Below are positions 25,336 through 33,297 of a DNA stretch of 64,000 bases, piece after piece. The DNA comes from Bacillota bacterium (lineage in GTDB: Bacteria > Bacillota > Clostridia > Lachnospirales > Lachnospiraceae): contig JAEZMV010000028.1 of NCBI GenBank assembly GCA_023414875.1, positions 503,952-567,951 of the forward strand, in the 5' to 3' direction. The position numbers were made by a program, and so were the translations under genes. The stretch's first letter is position 1, and the number at the start of each line of letters is the position of its first letter. The notes below the pieces were generated by a model, which saw only the letters and a list, made by a program, of their open reading frames with translations, was not told the origin of the DNA and did no database searches.

Positions 25336-25376
25336 AAAAGCTACCAACTATCAATATTTAATTGGTAGTTTTTTTA
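25336..25376 (+). terminator. Terminator of the moron candidate
   Basis: Arms ctaccaa (25341-25347) and ttggtag (25362-25368), extended by A/T pairs and followed by seven or more T, 20 bp after the stop codon. Confidence 0.85.
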
Positions 25377-25419
25377 TGCGAAAAATTGTATTTAACTGAG
25401 AGGAGGAAAGGAGTTAATA

Positions 25420-25632
25420 ATGGCACAGAGAGACATTATAAGACCCAAAATAACATATCACAATGCTACTGACATTGCATATTATCCTAACGATTTAAAA
25501 ACAGAGCGTCAATGGAAAAAGCTCGGATATCAACTCAAGGAAAATGCTGAAGAGTATAAATTATGGAGTAATCCACATCATTATCATCTATGTAGTTATT
25601 ATCTACGTGAGGATGTAGAACAGATCAGCTGA
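25420..25632 (+). CDS. Phage hypothetical protein
   Basis: A 70-residue protein rich in Tyr, His and Trp with no recognised domain. The ATG follows gaggaggaaaggag. It restarts the early operon after the accessory unit. Confidence 0.55.
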   Translation: MAQRDIIRPKITYHNATDIAYYPNDLKTERQWKKLGYQLKENAEEYKLWSNPHHYHLCSYYLREDVEQIS

Positions 25633-25706
25633 TAGCAGTTGAAAGGAATAGGAAGTGTGACATTGAAGTTAATAGAGCAGTTTATCTTTTAAGTAGGAGG
25701 ATGCAA

Positions 25707-26108
25707 ATGCAGAGAGAAATTAAGTTTAGAGGGAAACACATACATTTATCGGCAAGTAATAGTCATCTTGATGGCAGATGGGTATATGGATATTTAAGTG
25801 ACATAAATTACATAAATTCGTATGACTTAGGAAGAGAACTGTTAGTAGATGTAAATACAGTAGGAGAATATACGAGATTAAAAGATAAAAACACTAATGA
25901 AATTTATGAGGGAGATATTCTTTCGGATGGAGTTCAATTGTGGCTAGTAAGGCATTCAGAAACAATGTGTGGATTTACAGCTACAGAAATAGTAGATAAA
26001 AAACTTGATTATGGAAGTTGTTTTAGTTTATACCATCTGGTCAACAAACATAACTGTAAGAGGGAAGTAGAAGTTATCGGCAATATCTATGATAACCCGG
26101 AACTATAA
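25707..26108 (+). CDS. YopX family protein
   Basis: A 133-residue protein beginning MQREIKFRGK, with GRWVYGYL near residue 25, VGEYTRLKDKNTNEIYEGDIL near 52, and a final EVIGNIYDNPEL, all typical of YopX (PF09643). Function is unknown despite wide spread in phages. The ATG at 25707 has taggagg 6 bp upstream; the ATG at 25701 abuts the site and is less likely. Confidence 0.9.
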   Translation: MQREIKFRGKHIHLSASNSHLDGRWVYGYLSDINYINSYDLGRELLVDVNTVGEYTRLKDKNTNEIYEGDILSDGVQLWLVRHSETMCGFTATEIVDKKLDYGSCFSLYHLVNKHNCKREVEVIGNIYDNPEL

Positions 26109-26133
26109 CTGATATAAGAGGAAAGGAAAATGT

Positions 26134-26433
26134 ATGAAAGCAAATAAAAAAACATTGATGGCTGTCAAAAGATATTTAACTGAACCAGAGGGATATGACA
26201 TGGACGAGGTAATAAGCGAAATCGTTTATGAAACAAAGGTTTTAAAAATGCCTAACTCAGAAGATAAACTGGTACCACCGGATGAATGTGATATTAAGTG
26301 GGGAGATGATGAAATATGCGCCTTAGAAGATTTTATTAATTTATTTGCAGATAAATTTATTAATCATATTTCAAACGTTATTGATTCTTTTGTTGGCGAT
26401 GATATTGATTGTTATTTAGAAGAGGAGTTTTAG
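26134..26433 (+). CDS. Phage hypothetical protein
   Basis: A 99-residue acidic protein ending in DDIDCYLEEEF, mostly helical, with no recognised domain. Gaggaaagg precedes the start. A hairpin containing gatgtaggagc and gctcctgcatc (about 26443-26479) follows it. Confidence 0.5.
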   Translation: MKANKKTLMAVKRYLTEPEGYDMDEVISEIVYETKVLKMPNSEDKLVPPDECDIKWGDDEICALEDFINLFADKFINHISNVIDSFVGDDIDCYLEEEF

Positions 26434-26501
26434 AATATAACAGATGTAGGAGCAACAGGCTGAGCCGGCTCCTGCATCACATAAAAGATTGGAGGATTGT
26501 A

Positions 26502-26921
26502 ATGGGATATCTTAATGATTTAGCAATACAAATTTATGATAGTGCATCAGAAAAAGGATGGCATGATAAACCAGTGGCCTTCGGTGACTGCATCACGAAC
26601 ATTCATGCGGAGTTATCGGAAGCATGGGAAGAATATAGGCATGGGAAAGCATTAAATAAAACATATTATACCTGCAAATTGGACGGTACGAATGAGGATA
26701 GCGAATGCACAGATGATGTACACGAATGTTATTTTCGCACTGGAGATGAAGATATTTGCGAAAAAGCCAAACCTGAAGGAATACCATCTGAATTAGCTGA
26801 TGTAATCATAAGAGTATTAGATGCCTGCCATATGTATGAGATTGATATTGATAAAATCATTGCTGAGAAAATGGATTATAACAAAACCAGATCGTACAAG
26901 CATGGAGGAAAGATTATATAG
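26502..26921 (+). CDS. MazG-like nucleotide pyrophosphohydrolase
   Basis: A 139-residue helical protein of the all-alpha NTP pyrophosphatase type. HAELSEAWEEYRHGK supplies an ExxE motif and SELADVIIRVLDACHMYEID the second acidic motif (ExxD). The ATG at 26502 is chosen because ggagg lies 7 bp upstream; the longer frame runs through the hairpin. A central Cys-containing insert (TCKLDGTNEDSEC...) separates the two motifs. It may clean nucleotide pools or lower alarmone signals in infection. Confidence 0.75.
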   Translation: MGYLNDLAIQIYDSASEKGWHDKPVAFGDCITNIHAELSEAWEEYRHGKALNKTYYTCKLDGTNEDSECTDDVHECYFRTGDEDICEKAKPEGIPSELADVIIRVLDACHMYEIDIDKIIAEKMDYNKTRSYKHGGKII

Positions 26922-26950
26922 ATGCTCCTGCATCAGGAAGGAAGATATAT

Positions 26951-27202
26951 TTGGGTATTGAGCCGGTAATCTTAGGTACCAATGAAGTAATAAAATACTT
27001 AAAAGAAGAAAATGAAACGTATGAAAATATGTTGGGAGATAGTGCGAAGCTATTAATAGAGTATAGAGTTAATCAGCTAGCCATAGAAGCACTGGAAGAG
27101 AAATTAAGTAGAGAAGCTACTTCAGATAGAATTTGCATGGCAGCAGGATTAATGCAAGCAGAAAAGAAGGAAAAGGATGATGGAACTTATGAAGAAAAAT
27201 GA
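26951..27202 (+). CDS. Phage hypothetical protein
   Basis: An 83-residue helical protein with a TTG start and ggaaggaag upstream. A coiled-coil-like core runs from about residue 15 to 60. It overlaps the next gene by 26 bp. No family is recognised. Confidence 0.5.
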   Translation: MGIEPVILGTNEVIKYLKEENETYENMLGDSAKLLIEYRVNQLAIEALEEKLSREATSDRICMAAGLMQAEKKEKDDGTYEEK

Positions 27203-27422
27203 GCGACTAAACAAACATATTAATTTTGAGGAAACAAACAACATGCTAATGAATTTACCAATCCCTGTTTTATTAAAGTCTATGGAAATGCAACTAAACA
27301 TCTTAAGAAAAAGAGGCATTGTAGTAAGAGATTTTGATAATAAAGAGAGGAAAATTGAACAGATTAGGATGATTGGTAACAAGGCTTTTTTTCTGGTATC
27401 AAATGATAAATTAAAGGAGTAG
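27177..27422 (+). CDS. Phage hypothetical protein
   Basis: An 81-residue basic protein; IPVLLKSMEMQLNILRKRG is a likely helix followed by a small beta part. Starts at 27177, 27180 or 27189 are all possible. It sits directly before the late-regulator gene. Confidence 0.5.
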   Translation: MMELMKKNERLNKHINFEETNNMLMNLPIPVLLKSMEMQLNILRKRGIVVRDFDNKERKIEQIRMIGNKAFFLVSNDKLKE

Positions 27423-27427
27423 AGTAC

Positions 27428-27955
27428 ATGGAAATTGCTAAATCAGAAATATTACTTACACCAGAAGAAATGGAAGCATATAAGCAATTATTAAAAGAGT
27501 ATCTTAGCCAGTATTACATACAGAAGATGAGAAAATTTCAACTTAACAGAAGATTAAGAGAAGTAAATGCAGAATTAAATGAACCGATCGGCGGCATGAA
27601 TTATAGCCCTACACCAAGGTCTGTTACTAATAAGACTGGAGCAGGAGCAGCAAGTATTTTGTATCGTATTGTTGAAATTGAAGATAGAATTGAAAATCAG
27701 AAAGAAAATATTGAAATCGCCATGTTGAAGGTAATGGATATTATGGACTTTCTTTCTGAGGGATCCATTGAACGGATGATATTAGAACTTAGGCATATAG
27801 ATTGCAGATCATGGCAGCAAGTGATGAACGAAGTAAACCTTACTCGTAACCCGTGCAATGAATATTACAACAAAGGATTACTAAAATTACTAATGTTTAA
27901 GAAAGTAAGAAAGATATTGGATTCTTATAGAGAACAAAATGAGTTAGCATGTTAG
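27428..27955 (+). CDS. ArpU/RinA-like late transcription regulator (DUF1492 type)
   Basis: A 175-residue protein. A helical N-terminus (about 1-110) is followed by a sigma-region-4-like helix-turn-helix: ERMILELRHIDCRSWQQVM then LTRNPCNEYYNKGLLKLL (about residues 115-160). It is the last gene of the early operon, the usual place of the phage late activator. It probably turns on the terminase-to-lysis transcript (see the candidate promoter at 28778). Confidence 0.78.
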   Translation: MEIAKSEILLTPEEMEAYKQLLKEYLSQYYIQKMRKFQLNRRLREVNAELNEPIGGMNYSPTPRSVTNKTGAGAASILYRIVEIEDRIENQKENIEIAMLKVMDIMDFLSEGSIERMILELRHIDCRSWQQVMNEVNLTRNPCNEYYNKGLLKLLMFKKVRKILDSYREQNELAC

Positions 27956-27988
27956 GCTGAAAAACTTTCATTTAAATATTTTTCAAAT

Positions 27989-28048
27989 ACGCATAAAATA
28001 CGTACAAAAAAGTGTTGACAAACATTTAATAAAGGCGTATAATATACG
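27989..28048 (+). promoter_or_regulatory. hicAB promoter and operators
   Basis: TTGACA (28015-28020), 17 bp, TATAAT (28038-28043), a consensus promoter. The perfect dyad CGTAT-AAT-ATACG (28036-28048) covers the -10. An imperfect copy, ACGCAT-AAA-ATACGT (27989-28003), lies upstream of the -35. These are likely sites for HicB or HicAB autorepression. Confidence 0.75.
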
Positions 28049-28056
28049 TATAAGGA

Positions 28057-28291
28057 GGGAACAATAGATGAAACGTAAAGACCTAATAAAACTTCTTGAG
28101 AATAACGGATGGTACTTAAAGCGGAACGGTGGAAATCATGACATATATACAAACGGTATAAAATCCGAACCGATACCAAGACATTCAGAAGTTAATGAGA
28201 GGTTAGCAAAAGAAATTATCAGAAAGCATGGGCTGTAAAAGCCCTTGCTTCTGATAAGTAAAATAAATATGTAACTTCATCTATTGTTCCC
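28057..28291 (+). promoter_or_regulatory. 16-nt complement pair enclosing hicA
   Basis: gggaacaatagatgaa (28057-28072) covers the end of the Shine-Dalgarno and the AUG of hicA. Its exact reverse complement lies at 28276-28291, after hicA and just before the hicB Shine-Dalgarno. In the transcript these arms could pair and hide the hicA start. A further hairpin (28220-28234 with 28240-28253) covers the hicA stop. Confidence 0.75.
28068..28238 (+). CDS. hicA: HicA-family mRNA interferase toxin
   Basis: A 56-residue protein of the usual HicA length and fold: MKRKDLIKLLENNGW, then KRNGGNHDIYTNG with the catalytic His, and PRHSEVNERLAKEIIRKHGL. HicA cleaves mRNA and stops growth until neutralised by HicB, encoded 69 bp downstream. 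The start follows aaggaggg. It was found by eye because it is short. A consensus promoter with dyads lies upstream, and its start codon region is complementary to RNA after its stop. Confidence 0.92.
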   Translation: MKRKDLIKLLENNGWYLKRNGGNHDIYTNGIKSEPIPRHSEVNERLAKEIIRKHGL

Positions 28292-28307
28292 ATAAAGGAG
28301 GAATAAC

Positions 28308-28703
28308 ATGCGAGAAGCTTATCCAGTAATAATAACTAAAACAGAAGACGGTTTTTATTATGTATCTATACCTGATTTTGATATTGCAACACAAGGGAAA
28401 GATATACCTGATGCTATTTACATGGCACGTGATGCAATAGGAATCATGGGTATTGACTTGGAAGATAGCAGGAAAGAATTACCTAAACCAAATACAGTTC
28501 AATATACAGTAGATAAAGACAAAGATATAGTTACTTGGGTTGATGTAGACTTTACTGATTATAGATGTAGATTAGAAAATAAAGCGGTAAAGAAAAACTG
28601 TACAATACCTTATAGACTAAATGAAGAAGCTGAAAAAGCGGGAATTAACTTCTCTAAAGTTCTTCAGGATGCATTAACCAGCATTCTTTATAAAGCTAAG
28701 TAG
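28308..28703 (+). CDS. hicB: HicB-family antitoxin
   Basis: A 131-residue protein. The N-terminal RNase H-like HicB domain (YPVIITKTEDGFYYVSIPDF, then DIPDAIYMARDAIGI) fills about residues 1-75. The C-terminus (IPYRLNEEAEKAGINFSKVLQDAL) is a ribbon-helix-helix-like DNA-binding part. It should bind HicA and repress the operon through the dyads near 28036. A separate aaaggagg Shine-Dalgarno lets it be translated even when the hicA start is paired. Confidence 0.92.
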   Translation: MREAYPVIITKTEDGFYYVSIPDFDIATQGKDIPDAIYMARDAIGIMGIDLEDSRKELPKPNTVQYTVDKDKDIVTWVDVDFTDYRCRLENKAVKKNCTIPYRLNEEAEKAGINFSKVLQDALTSILYKAK

Positions 28704-28738
28704 TTATCACTAATAATATAAAACTATAAGAGTTACGG

Positions 28739-28770
28739 AGCATCTACTAAGGTAGGTGCTTTTAATTTTT
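28739..28770 (+). terminator. Terminator after hicB
   Basis: Arms agcatctac (28739-28747) and gtaggtgct (28752-28760), with one G-U pair, followed by tttaattttt. Confidence 0.85.
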
Positions 28771-28777
28771 AAAAGTC

Positions 28778-28818
28778 AGTACACAAAAGTACATTCGCCT
28801 GTGTTAATGTAGTATCAT
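28778..28818 (+). promoter_or_regulatory. Candidate activator-dependent late promoter
   Basis: A direct repeat AGTACA-caaa-AGTACA (28778-28793) overlaps a poor -35 position, and TATCAT (28813-28818) is a fair -10. It lies just after the hicB terminator and before the terminase genes, where the ArpU/RinA-like protein should act. Confidence 0.45.
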
Positions 28819-29115
28819 GAATTAGTAAAGCAGTCAAACAAACCCCATTGGATAACCCCTTATAATGAATGAGCATCGTACAATTAATTAGTGTGCGGTG
28901 CTTATTCTTCTTACTCCGGTAATACTAGTCGGAGTATAGCTCAAGGTACTTCCTAGGGGGTACACCTTATGCGGGGCCGCGAACGCCCATACCTTTTCTC
29001 TTTCAGGAATAAAAAAAGTTGGCACTTCCTTCCTCTTTTCCGGGGGTAGGGCAAGTAGAAAAATGGATATTTCAAAGGTTGAAAATATTATAAAAGAGGG
29101 TGCGATTTTTACAAG
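28819..29115 (+). other. Late leader with hairpins and a GC-rich patch; possible cos region
   Basis: No clear gene is present. A terminator-like hairpin pairs agcatcg with cggtgct (about 28871-28907). A second pairs tactccg with cggagta (28913-28937). A GC-rich patch (about 28970-28988, around ggggccgcgaacgccc) stands out from the AT-rich surroundings. An 18-codon frame at 29063 overlaps the terminase start. In lambda-like phages cos lies here, upstream of the Nu1-type gene. Confidence 0.4.
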
Positions 29116-29691
29116 ATGATTGTAAATCAAAAAGAACTCGCAAGTGTGCTTGGAATCACGAGTAGACGGATCCGGATGCTACGAGAAGACGGCTTTTTTC
29201 CGACTGTAGAAAATGGACGTGGATATAAGTTAGAAAAATGTGTCCAGGAGTATATCGAGTATAAAGTAAAAGCGGAAGCGAAGACAGGGTCATCAATCGA
29301 TGTAGAGAAGGAAAAAGCGGAACATGAAAGATTGAAAAAGGAAATTACAAAATTGAAGCTCCGTAAGATGAAAAAAGAGCTTCATACGGCAGCAGATGTT
29401 GAAATGTTTTTAAGTGAAATGTTGGTTAATTTTAAAAACAGATTGCTGTCAATTCCGAATAAAGTTGCAGTACAAGTAATTGGTGAAAATGACATTAACC
29501 GAATTACTAACCTTCTATTGGATGAATTAGTTGGAGCTCTGGAGGAACTTTCAGAATACGATCCGGAAGCCATCAACAAAGAAAGTCCTTCTATGAACAA
29601 TTATGATGATGAAGAAGAAAATGATGATGACGAAGATGATGATGACATTGAAGACGTTCCGGAAAGTGAAGATGAGATATCGTTAATGTAA
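29116..29691 (+). CDS. Terminase small subunit (Nu1-like)
   Basis: A 191-residue protein. The N-terminal winged helix (NQKELASVLGITSRRIRMLREDGF) is like lambda gpNu1. A helical middle (about 60-150) follows, and the tail is very acidic (about residues 158-180, mostly Asp and Glu). It should bind the packaging site and the large subunit. No strong Shine-Dalgarno is seen; agaggg is 12 bp upstream. It opens the late operon. Confidence 0.85.
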   Translation: MIVNQKELASVLGITSRRIRMLREDGFFPTVENGRGYKLEKCVQEYIEYKVKAEAKTGSSIDVEKEKAEHERLKKEITKLKLRKMKKELHTAADVEMFLSEMLVNFKNRLLSIPNKVAVQVIGENDINRITNLLLDELVGALEELSEYDPEAINKESPSMNNYDDEEENDDDEDDDDIEDVPESEDEISLM

Positions 29692-29706
29692 ACGGGGTGG
29701 GGGTAT

Positions 29707-31566
29707 GTGAGTAAAGAAAGATTAAGGTCAAGAATAAAAACAGCGAACCTTTTTAAAAAGGTATTGAGAAGCTGCTTATGTAAGCCGGAAAATCTGACGG
29801 TAAGTGAATGGGCTGAAAAGTACCGCATACTTGACGAATCAAGTAGTTTACCAGGAAGATGGTCAAACGACGTTACACCTTATCTCGTAGAAATCATGGA
29901 TAGCTTTAATGATCCATACATAACTGATATTAATTTCTGTAAACCTACACAAGTTGGTGGAACAGAAGCATTAATAAATGCGATAGGATGGATTGGAACA
30001 CAAAACCCATCACCTACAATGATAGTTTATCCGACGGATGATCTTGCAAAAGATATTTCAACAGAAAAACTTCAGCCGGCATTTCATAAAAGTCCGGTAC
30101 TCAGGGAAAGGTTTAACAAAAATGCATCTAAAGAGCTGAAACTTAAGTTCAGCGGCATGACATTATATTTAAGAGGTGCGAATTCGCCAAGTAAACTCGC
30201 TTCAAAGGCTATAAAATACTTAATGTTCGATGAGATTGATAAAATGGGCGGTGCTTCAAAAAAAGAAGCATCGCCTTATTCTTTGGCGGTAGAAAGAACT
30301 AAAACATTCGGGCATTCAAGGAAGATATATACTTGCTCAACACCAACATTGAAAACAAATTATGTATGGAAACTCCATGAGGCAGCAGATGTAAAAAAGC
30401 ACTATTTTGTACCATGTCCCCATTGTGGTGAGTTCATTGAGCTTAAATGGGCTCAAGTAATCTTCGATAAAGATGAAGCTAAAAAGATGAGCATAGAAGA
30501 GAGAGCTTCCACTGCTATCTATGTATGCCAGGAATGCGGTTGCATGATAGAAGATAATCAAAAACCTGCAATGTTGAGAAAAGGGCAGTGGAGGGACGTA
30601 GAAAAGAAATGTACGGGTAGACCAAAAAGTGTATCCTTTTGGATTAACTCTCTCTATAGCAGATTTGTTAAATGGCATGATGCCGCTAAAGTATTCTTGG
30701 AATCAAAAGATGATCCGGATCAGCTTCAGAACTTTATCAATTCATGGTTGGCTGAACCTTGGGAAGATAGCAAACTTAAAACTACGGAAGAATTAGTTAT
30801 GGAAAGGCAAACCGATGATGGAGAGTTTACGGTACCTGAATGGGCGAAAATGTTAACAGGAGGAGTGGACGTTCAAGAAAGTAGTATATACTGGACAATC
30901 CGGGCATGGGGTGATTTCATAACGAGTCAAAATATCTGTCATGGACAAGCTTATTCATTTGCAGAAATTGAAAATGTAATGAACTTACAGTATGAAAAAT
31001 TTAGTGGAGAGAAACTGGTAGTAGGTCTTGCACTAATCGACTCTGGTGATAACACAGACGAAGTATATGACTTTTGTGCAAATAATTCGGACTGGGCCCT
31101 ACCGTGTAAAGGATCTTCAAATCCGATGCTTTCACATTACAAATTAAGTAAAGTTAATAAAGAGTCATCCAAAGCATACGGAATGAACCTTGTTTTAGTT
31201 GATGGTAGCAAGTATAAAGATATGATTGCTGCACGTATGGCAAAAGAAAATGGAAAAGGTTCCTGGATGGTACACCAAGGTTGTGATGAAGAATATGCTA
31301 AGCAGGTCACAGCTGAACATAAGGTGAATGTTAAAAACGGTAATAAATCAAGACAGGAATGGGTTAAGAAAACATCCCATGCAGATAATCATTATCTTGA
31401 TACTGAAGTTTATGCACTGGCAGCAGCTGACATCCTCGGTGTTAGGACACTTCACCTTAGTAATATAGATGAAGGTCCTCCCAAAAAAGAAATTTCGGAA
31501 AGCGTACCAGAAGAAAAATGGATAAGGGAAAACGATCAATGGTTAGGAGGAAGAGCGAATGAGTGA
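29707..31566 (+). CDS. Terminase large subunit (GpA family)
   Basis: A 619-residue protein of the lambda GpA family. The ATPase shows the Walker A variant CKPTQVGGTEALI (about residues 79-91) and Walker B YLMFDEIDKM (about 172-181). A zinc-ribbon-like CPHCGEF...CQECGCM lies at about 237-283. The nuclease half shows GGVDVQESSIYW (about 390) and HADNHYLDTEVYALAAAD near 560. It packages DNA into proheads and cuts at cos-type ends. The start is GTG. It overlaps gpW by 8 bp. Confidence 0.93.
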   Translation: MSKERLRSRIKTANLFKKVLRSCLCKPENLTVSEWAEKYRILDESSSLPGRWSNDVTPYLVEIMDSFNDPYITDINFCKPTQVGGTEALINAIGWIGTQNPSPTMIVYPTDDLAKDISTEKLQPAFHKSPVLRERFNKNASKELKLKFSGMTLYLRGANSPSKLASKAIKYLMFDEIDKMGGASKKEASPYSLAVERTKTFGHSRKIYTCSTPTLKTNYVWKLHEAADVKKHYFVPCPHCGEFIELKWAQVIFDKDEAKKMSIEERASTAIYVCQECGCMIEDNQKPAMLRKGQWRDVEKKCTGRPKSVSFWINSLYSRFVKWHDAAKVFLESKDDPDQLQNFINSWLAEPWEDSKLKTTEELVMERQTDDGEFTVPEWAKMLTGGVDVQESSIYWTIRAWGDFITSQNICHGQAYSFAEIENVMNLQYEKFSGEKLVVGLALIDSGDNTDEVYDFCANNSDWALPCKGSSNPMLSHYKLSKVNKESSKAYGMNLVLVDGSKYKDMIAARMAKENGKGSWMVHQGCDEEYAKQVTAEHKVNVKNGNKSRQEWVKKTSHADNHYLDTEVYALAAADILGVRTLHLSNIDEGPPKKEISESVPEEKWIRENDQWLGGRANE

Positions 31567-31786
31567 TGTATCCGGTATATCAGCACAGGATATGTTGAAT
31601 ACAGTGAACAATGCCATAAATGCTGTATTAGTAGGAGGACAGTCGTATCAAATTGGATCCAGAAAACTTACTAGGGCAGACTTAAAATTGCTTTATGACA
31701 TGCAAAATGATCTATCGGCTCAAGTGGTCCAAGGAAGAGGTTCTTTGTTAGATGATACTTATGTTGCAGTCTTCGATGGGAGGTAA
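31559..31786 (+). CDS. Head-tail joining protein, gpW-like
   Basis: A 75-residue protein between terminase and portal, the lambda gpW position and size. The GGQSYQIGSRKLTRADLKLLYD stretch is split between a beta hairpin and a helix, as in that fold (identical residues quoted in part). It should complete the head after packaging. Overlap with the terminase gene indicates coupling. Confidence 0.75.
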   Translation: MSDVSGISAQDMLNTVNNAINAVLVGGQSYQIGSRKLTRADLKLLYDMQNDLSAQVVQGRGSLLDDTYVAVFDGR

Positions 31787-31791
31787 ATACG

Positions 31792-33297
31792 TTGAACTGG
31801 TTAGACGGAGTAATTAGCTTTATATCTCCTGAAAGGGGAACTAAACGTGAAGCTTGGAGAAAAAGTCTAGAAGAATTGCGGAATTATGATGCTGGCAGTA
31901 ATGATAGATTAAATGCAGGATGGAGAGCAATAAATCAGTCAGCAGAAATCACGGATAGGTATAGTAGGGACAATGTCCGGGCAAGAGCCAGAGATCTCGA
32001 AAGAAATTCTGACATGATGAATTCTGTAATCGGAGCATATAAGCGTAATGTGATCGGTGGCGGATATACCCTACAGGTAAAAACAAAGGATGAAGAAACC
32101 AATGAAATAATTGAGAAAGCATGGAAACGCTGGTGTAAGAAACAGAATTGTGATGTATCAGGAACACAAAGCTTCAATCAGATGATAAGAATGGCCGTAG
32201 AGAGGAAAAAAGTGGATGGAGGAATTTTATTCCTCAAAAGGTACACGGATGACGGTATGGTACCGTTTAAGCTTCAGGTTATAGAAGTTGATGAACTTGA
32301 CTCCTCTCATATGATACCAAAGAAATCAGGCAACAAGGTTATTGGTGGTATAGAATTCAACAGTTATAACAGACCAGTTGGATACTGGATAAGGCAATAT
32401 TCACTTGATGGCTTTGAGATTATGGATCCTGTTTATATTGAGGCAAAAGATGTTATCTTTTATTTTACAAAAAAGAGACCATCTCAAGTTAGAGAAATGT
32501 CAGATATGTCGCCGACTATTACTAGAATACGAGATTCTAATGAATTTATGACAGCTGTATCAGTAAAGGAAAGAATTGCTGCATGTCTTTCGGTATTTAT
32601 AAAGAAAGCAATTCCAGGCAGTGGGTTAGGTCGTACCGGGACAGCTCCTCAAAGCAAAACAGAGTATGAGGGTAAGACCCTTTCGCCAGGTATGATTAAA
32701 GAATTAAATGCAGGAGATGAAGTTCAGGTGGTTAATCCAGCTGGTCAAGGTGCTGATGCTACAAGTTATATCAAATTGCAGCAGAGATTAATCGGAGCAG
32801 GGCAGGGCATTAGTTATGAAGCCACTTCCAGAGATATGTCGGAATCAAATTATTCTTCAGCAAGGCAAGGCATGATTGAAGATGAACTTACCTACGGTGA
32901 AGAAGTCGAATTATTAATGGAAATTATGGATGAGATTTTTGAAACATTTGTTATATCTGGATATCTTAACGGATTATTTAACCTTCCTGATTTCTGGAAC
33001 AAAAAGTATGAATACTTGGAACATGAATGGATAAAGGCTCCAAAGAAATGGATTGATCCACTCAAAGAAGCAAATGCAAATAGAATTGCATTAAACACAG
33101 GACAAAAAACATTTAAGCAAATAGCGGCAGAGAACGGAAGAGATTGGAAGGAACAGATTGATGAGATTTATGAAGTTTTGAAATATGGTAAAACAAAAGG
33201 AATAGAGATGGGAGGTGTAATATTTGGAAAGAAACAAGATGAATTATACGAAGGAGGTCAAGGAGAAGAGTCTACTGACGCGGGCAAAGGAAAATAA
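31792..33297 (+). CDS. Portal protein (lambda gpB family)
   Basis: A 501-residue portal protein of the lambda family. RARDLERNSDMMNSVIGAYK near residue 61 and the SARQGMIEDELTYGEE segment near 353 are typical. It forms the dodecameric portal vertex. The start is TTG with gggaggt 8 bp upstream. Its last 74 bp overlap the protease gene in another frame. Confidence 0.92.
   Translation: MNWLDGVISFISPERGTKREAWRKSLEELRNYDAGSNDRLNAGWRAINQSAEITDRYSRDNVRARARDLERNSDMMNSVIGAYKRNVIGGGYTLQVKTKDEETNEIIEKAWKRWCKKQNCDVSGTQSFNQMIRMAVERKKVDGGILFLKRYTDDGMVPFKLQVIEVDELDSSHMIPKKSGNKVIGGIEFNSYNRPVGYWIRQYSLDGFEIMDPVYIEAKDVIFYFTKKRPSQVREMSDMSPTITRIRDSNEFMTAVSVKERIAACLSVFIKKAIPGSGLGRTGTAPQSKTEYEGKTLSPGMIKELNAGDEVQVVNPAGQGADATSYIKLQQRLIGAGQGISYEATSRDMSESNYSSARQGMIEDELTYGEEVELLMEIMDEIFETFVISGYLNGLFNLPDFWNKKYEYLEHEWIKAPKKWIDPLKEANANRIALNTGQKTFKQIAAENGRDWKEQIDEIYEVLKYGKTKGIEMGGVIFGKKQDELYEGGQGEESTDAGKGK

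Noticed and set aside
33224..33297. Frameshift error between portal and protease genes
   Set aside because: Both frames are intact; the protease has its own ggaggtg site and TTG start, so the overlap is natural.
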